DNA from: Ectocarpus siliculosus
Lineage: Eukaryota; Sar; Phaeophyceae; Ectocarpales; Ectocarpaceae
Assembly (NCBI GenBank): GCA_000310025.1
Contig: FN649759.1
Location: 640,964 to 704,963, forward strand
DNA length: 64,000 nt
Reading direction: 5' to 3'
Below the pieces are notes generated by a model. That model had not been told where the DNA came from and made no database searches. It saw nothing but the letters and a program-made list of their open reading frames with translations. A program made the position numbers and the translations under genes. Positions 60,101-64,000 of the stretch are shown in pieces (position 1 is the first letter of the stretch; each line of letters opens with the position of its first letter).

Positions 60101-61129
60101 GGGTTGCGACATTTAACCTTGGAGGGTGTTTAGAGTCGAACAGGCTTCCCATCGAGGAGAACACGAATACACCTTTTGGAGAGACGGTGAGTTGTACTTG
60201 GTGGCACCCTGAGCTGCAGGTACCCAAGTCAGCCCTCAAATTTTGGTCGCCACAGACCATTCAACCTGGGCACACAATGAAGGGTGGAGGGGGAGGCGAG
60301 ATGATTGCCAGGAGCATCCCAAACGCTGCAATGCCTTGACTCGTTCGAAAGCATCCTCTTTGGGGCCGAATGGTACGTACGTCTACGGCGAAGTGAAATA
60401 CGAATCTCGCGAGGGAATGGCTTTCGGGTTGGATGGTGGAGAAAAACCGTTCAAGACCCCCATATATTTGTTTCATGAGTGAACCATGAACCCTGTTCAG
60501 CACACGTATCGCGTGGTCTGGTACGATAGACTCTTGGTGGCGCGGTATCATTTGCGGGGCTGGCTACCATCCTATCAGATGGAATGATTAGGATTGAGCT
60601 TAGGGGTCTGGAACACTGCCGTAGATGAACCAGCATTGTGCTGAATGTACATTGCGAACGCAGGGAGCACAATATTTCTGAAATATTCTGAGAGTTGCTG
60701 CGAACGCAGGATGGGCGGCAAACAGGGGTCACAAGGTCGTCATCAACAGTGGGTGATTCCAACCGTTGTGTGTACCGTAAGCAAAGTGTATTCAATCACA
60801 GAATTCAACCAAACTCATGATTCCGAGGGTTTCGGCGATTATCTTTTTCACTCACTCAAGAAATGGCCTCAATGTACAAACGGCCAATTAATACTCTTTT
60901 TGCTCTCAAGCTTGGCGCATCTGGGTGCAAGGGTAGTGATAGCGGTCGATTCTTCGGGGAAAACGAGTGAAAACAAAGGAAGTCTGGCCGCACCGCCGTC
61001 AAAGGAATAAAAATTCACAGTCCAGGTATTGATCACCACCAGCACCCGGCGTCTGACGACCGTTCACCGAACCACATCTCGACACACCCGCCGAGCAAAA
61101 CCATCAGAAATAGGCATGTATGTCTTCGT
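57109..61129. other. Intergenic region, no gene supported
   Basis: Upstream of T1-TLDc-T1 copy 2. The longest frame is on the minus strand at 58489-58920 (143 codons); part of it (CKYCSRYHLFLIEEM) looks protein-like, but it has no recognised domain and a plus-strand frame overlaps it. The remaining frames are short and overlapping. I see no RNA gene and no clear repeat. Confidence 0.5.
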
Positions 61130-61815
61130 ACTTTTCCATGGAAGCCCGTGGAACGTTCCGTTGAATTCCATGGAAATCCATGAAAGTCTGTGAAATTTTC
61201 ATGATTTTTCATGGAACGTCCAATGGAAGTCCATGGATATTCATGGAAGTTCATGGTCATGAACTGTTCATGGAGGTCCGTGGACGTTCATGACATATCA
61301 TGGAGTTCCGTTGAAGCCCACGGACTTCCACGGAACTATGTACAAGGAATGTCACGAACGTTCATGGACTTCCGTGAAAAATTCATGAAAGATTAAGATA
61401 TCATGGACGTTCATGAGGTTTGTGTCATGAAACACTGTATGGAAGCATTCCATTGCGTGTCATGGAACGTTTCACGAAAACATTTCGTGGACGTTCATGA
61501 CAGCGGGTTCATGAACGTCTATAAACGATAACGGAATGTGTCATGGAACGTGGCGGTGGACATCAATGGAATATTTCATGGACTCTCATGAGTGCCCATG
61601 AAATATTCCCTGGATGTCTACTGAACGTTTCATGGAAGTCCATGGAAGTCCGTGGCATATTTCATGGACGTTCGTTAAAATATTCATGGACTTTCGTTCA
61701 TGGATTTTCATGGACGTTCATAGACGTTCATGGCCAACATGTCATGAACTTCTATGAAATGCTTTATGAAAGTTCATGAACGTTCATGAAGTTTCATGAC
61801 ACATTTTATGGACAT
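61130..61815. repeat. Degenerate CATGGA-type repeat block, left
   Basis: The words catgga, ttcatgg, cgttcatg and ccatgg occur about every 10 bases throughout, with many substitutions, as in a decayed minisatellite with a unit of about ten bases such as ttcatggacg. The block has sharp edges. Because CATG is its own complement, hairpins are possible everywhere. Open frames inside (rich in Trp, Met, Phe, His) merely translate the repeat. Confidence 0.85.
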
Positions 61816-62519
61816 TCATCAACACCACCACACACTGCTGTCGTAATAGTTTTTGGGATTCTCACTTGGAGGGAAAACGGCATGGCTCGTAACCCGTGGT
61901 AGTTTTTTCACGCTTAGATCATTGCTGTGTTCGCGCGGGTCTGAAGCGGCGCTCGACCCCGAAGCTTTTCCTTTGCCCCTAAGAATAGGTCCACGTAGTA
62001 GACGCCCGGGAAGCACGGGATCCTCGAAGAGAGACGGCACGGAACCGACACTGGAATACCAGCAGCCCTGACGGTGAAGAGAGAGAGACCGACACAAGAA
62101 AGGAAGAAATCCGGGAAGCAAAGTCGGGTCTCCCACACTCATTGGCCGCTTTGCTAAACAAACCCCCCATGGGGCACCCATGAGCAACCCATGATTCATG
62201 GGCAGCCCATACGGACCGCCAATGAGTGAGTGCCCTTCAACCGGAACCAGTGTGCTCTCGTAAGCAATACGTTCTCTGACTTGGGAGGGGCTTTACAACG
62301 AGCGGCGAATAACCCAAACACTGACCCTAACCCCAAACCCAAGCCCACGCGATACATACGTGCTGCGTTCGCGTTGGGTGGCTTGGTTCTACGCTGTACC
62401 GGTGGCTAACTTCGAGGTTGATATGCCGGTGGCGAAGCTCTAGGTTGAAGTGCCCAAGGTGGGCACTTCGTGGGCAGTTCATAGGTAGAGTTTGCGTATT
62501 ATCTGACACTATTGTTTTG
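61816..62519. other. Unique core between two CATGGA-type blocks
   Basis: This 0.7 kb segment lacks the ten-base pattern of its flanks. It holds a cccatg-rich patch (62165-62210), a short actgaccctaaccccaaaccc stretch near 62320 that recalls degenerate telomere sequence, and a perfect small hairpin (aagtgccc / gggcactt at about 62448-62468). Minus-strand frames of up to 126 codons have no recognised domain. Confidence 0.5.
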
Positions 62520-63145
62520 TTATGAAGTTTGATAGGAAACATGCCATGATATCCATAGACTTCCATGAAGTATTTCATGGGCTTGAATGAGCGCCCATGA
62601 CAATTTTCATGAAATCGTAAGGAACGTTTCATGGAGATCCATGACATTCCATGGACGTCCATGAAATTCCATGAAATTCCATGAAATTCCATGAAATTCC
62701 ATGGACGTCGATGGAACTCCATGGAATGATACGTGGCCTGCAATAGAAGTGTATGCAGTTCCGTTGAATTCCATGGAAGTCCATGGTTTCCTTGAAAAAA
62801 GTGCCTCGTGAACATCCACGAACATTCATCACTGTTGAAGGATGCCCACGGTTTTCGTTTGTCGAACAACATTTCAGCTTCATGGGAAGGTGACGTGGAC
62901 GTCCGAGGAATGTTTCATGGACTACCGCCATGAAACGTTTCGAGGAATTTCATGGACGACTTCCATCGACTTTTCGCTGCTTCCATGGAATTCCATGGAC
63001 TTTTATGGAATTCCATGGACTTTTCATTGACATTTTCAAGAAATTTCATTTCCGTGAAGAAAGTTGATGGAAGTCCATGGACCGTTTCGTGGAAGTCCAT
63101 GGAAGTTCGTTCGTTCATGGTAGTCCATGGAATTCCATGAAATGC
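62520..63145. repeat. Degenerate CATGGA-type repeat block, right
   Basis: Same word family as the left block (ccatgga, ttccatg, tccatgg). A nearly perfect array of a ten-base unit, attccatgaa, appears about four times at 62658-62702. The reading here is mainly of the ttccatgg type where the left block favours catggacgttc, so the two blocks may be in opposite orientation. Confidence 0.85.
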
Positions 63146-64000
63146 TCCATGACAAAGTACTACATTGTAGATGACTGCTCAGAAAGGTAGAGGAAGACGT
63201 GAGAGTTCCGAAAATGCACGCATCGACAACAAAATTCTTGGAACAACGTACACATATCAATAGCCAAATCTCGCAGCTACGAGAGGGAAGGCGAGCAAGG
63301 GATGATGATGAGCTATCAAGGACTGCATTGTGACACATGTAGCAAGAACAGGCGTTGAAAGTTGAAGGCCCATGAAAGCAAGAATGGTCCTTTTGTTTTC
63401 GAAATGCGCACCAAAACAGGGGTATGAAAATGAAAGTAAAACAAAGTTGATGGGAGGTGGCAAGCAGCAAGCGCAGAAACGGCGAAAGGATGGTGGCCCC
63501 GCCTGTAACAAGCAAGAAAGAACTTCAGACATGGTCTCTTTGTCGCAAGATGGGCCAATATGGCCAAAATGTTGGAAGCAAAGAACGAGACAAAATGTTG
63601 CGGGGAAAATAGAAAATACTCACAGACGTCGGCCTAGGGGAACTGCTACCAACATCGCTTGAGACTAGAAATAGAAATGTAAAATTTTGATGCTTGCTGT
63701 AGTCTATGCATACCAGTTTCAGACTGCAGCAGCAGCGGTTCGGAATTCATCAAAAGGGATTTGTGGGCCAATCAATGGAGAAGGCTTCAGGGTACTATTT
63801 ACACACCCCAAGCAGAAGAGACAATCGAACACAAAGTCCCTCGTGCGACATACGAGGCGGACACACCTGAAATGCTACGGGGGTTGATCATCACCATGTT
63901 GGGAATATCGGAGGAAGCACACAAATATCCTGGGCAAGCCTCTCCCGTTATCAACGTTCAACACGCGCTGGATACAGGAATCACTGCTCTCGTAAACGCA
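63146..64000. other. Window end, no gene supported
   Basis: Open frames on both strands are short and overlap. The minus-strand frames at 63257-63567 show no domain. An exon of a gene that continues beyond the window cannot be excluded. Confidence 0.4.

Noticed and set aside
62315-62345. Telomere-like accctaacccc stretch
   Set aside because: Only about one unit fits, within ordinary sequence; too short to claim an interstitial telomere.
61200-63140. Open frames rich in Trp, Met, Phe and His, such as 61543-61779
   Set aside because: They are translations of the CATGGA-type repeat in several frames.

Overview
The window is nuclear DNA of a eukaryote, most likely a photosynthetic stramenopile and probably a brown alga. 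The protein genes are cut into many short exons with GT-AG introns and long introns of hundreds to thousands of bases. Intergenic and intronic DNA is long and full of degenerate repeats. One pentatricopeptide repeat (PPR) protein starts with a hydrophobic leader ending in a GEG-FVP motif of the kind used for secondary plastids. The species assignment is inference; no database search was possible.

Left part (1-8503, + strand): the 3' part of a gene for an ATG11/FIP200-type autophagy scaffold, beginning upstream of the window. I could join eight exons in a consistent phase (974 residues). Its large exon holds eight evenly spaced TQT motifs followed by a short coiled coil, which looks like a binding ladder for dynein light chain LC8. 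Its last long intron holds an 0.8 kb foldback. A tRNA-Thr(AGU) lies at 10988-11061.

Middle (16880-38601): a two-exon Spec3/Stum-like small membrane protein gene with a GC-AG intron, into which a 1.27 kb inverted-repeat element has apparently inserted; then a five-exon plastid PPR gene on the minus strand (654 residues, crossing a 100-base gap of N); then a 15-exon FAD-dependent oxidoreductase (COG2509 type, resembling the Arabidopsis PDE327 protein).

Right part (40723-57108): two minus-strand paralogues with the layout KCTD-type T1/BTB - TLDc - T1/BTB, one intact and one with a single frameshift. Between them lie two more Spec3/Stum-like loci, one an orphan second exon on the minus strand and one complete on the plus strand. 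So two small families are interleaved here, pointing to local duplication.

Far right (57109-64000): no gene that I can support. Two blocks rich in CATGGA-type degenerate repeats (61130-61815 and 62520-63145) flank a 0.7 kb core.

Two stretches (1-310 and about 24476-24835, around the N gap) are runs of homopolymers that look like poor consensus sequence, not biology. Exon borders were set by reading splice sites, phase and remembered family conservation; RNA evidence would settle them.
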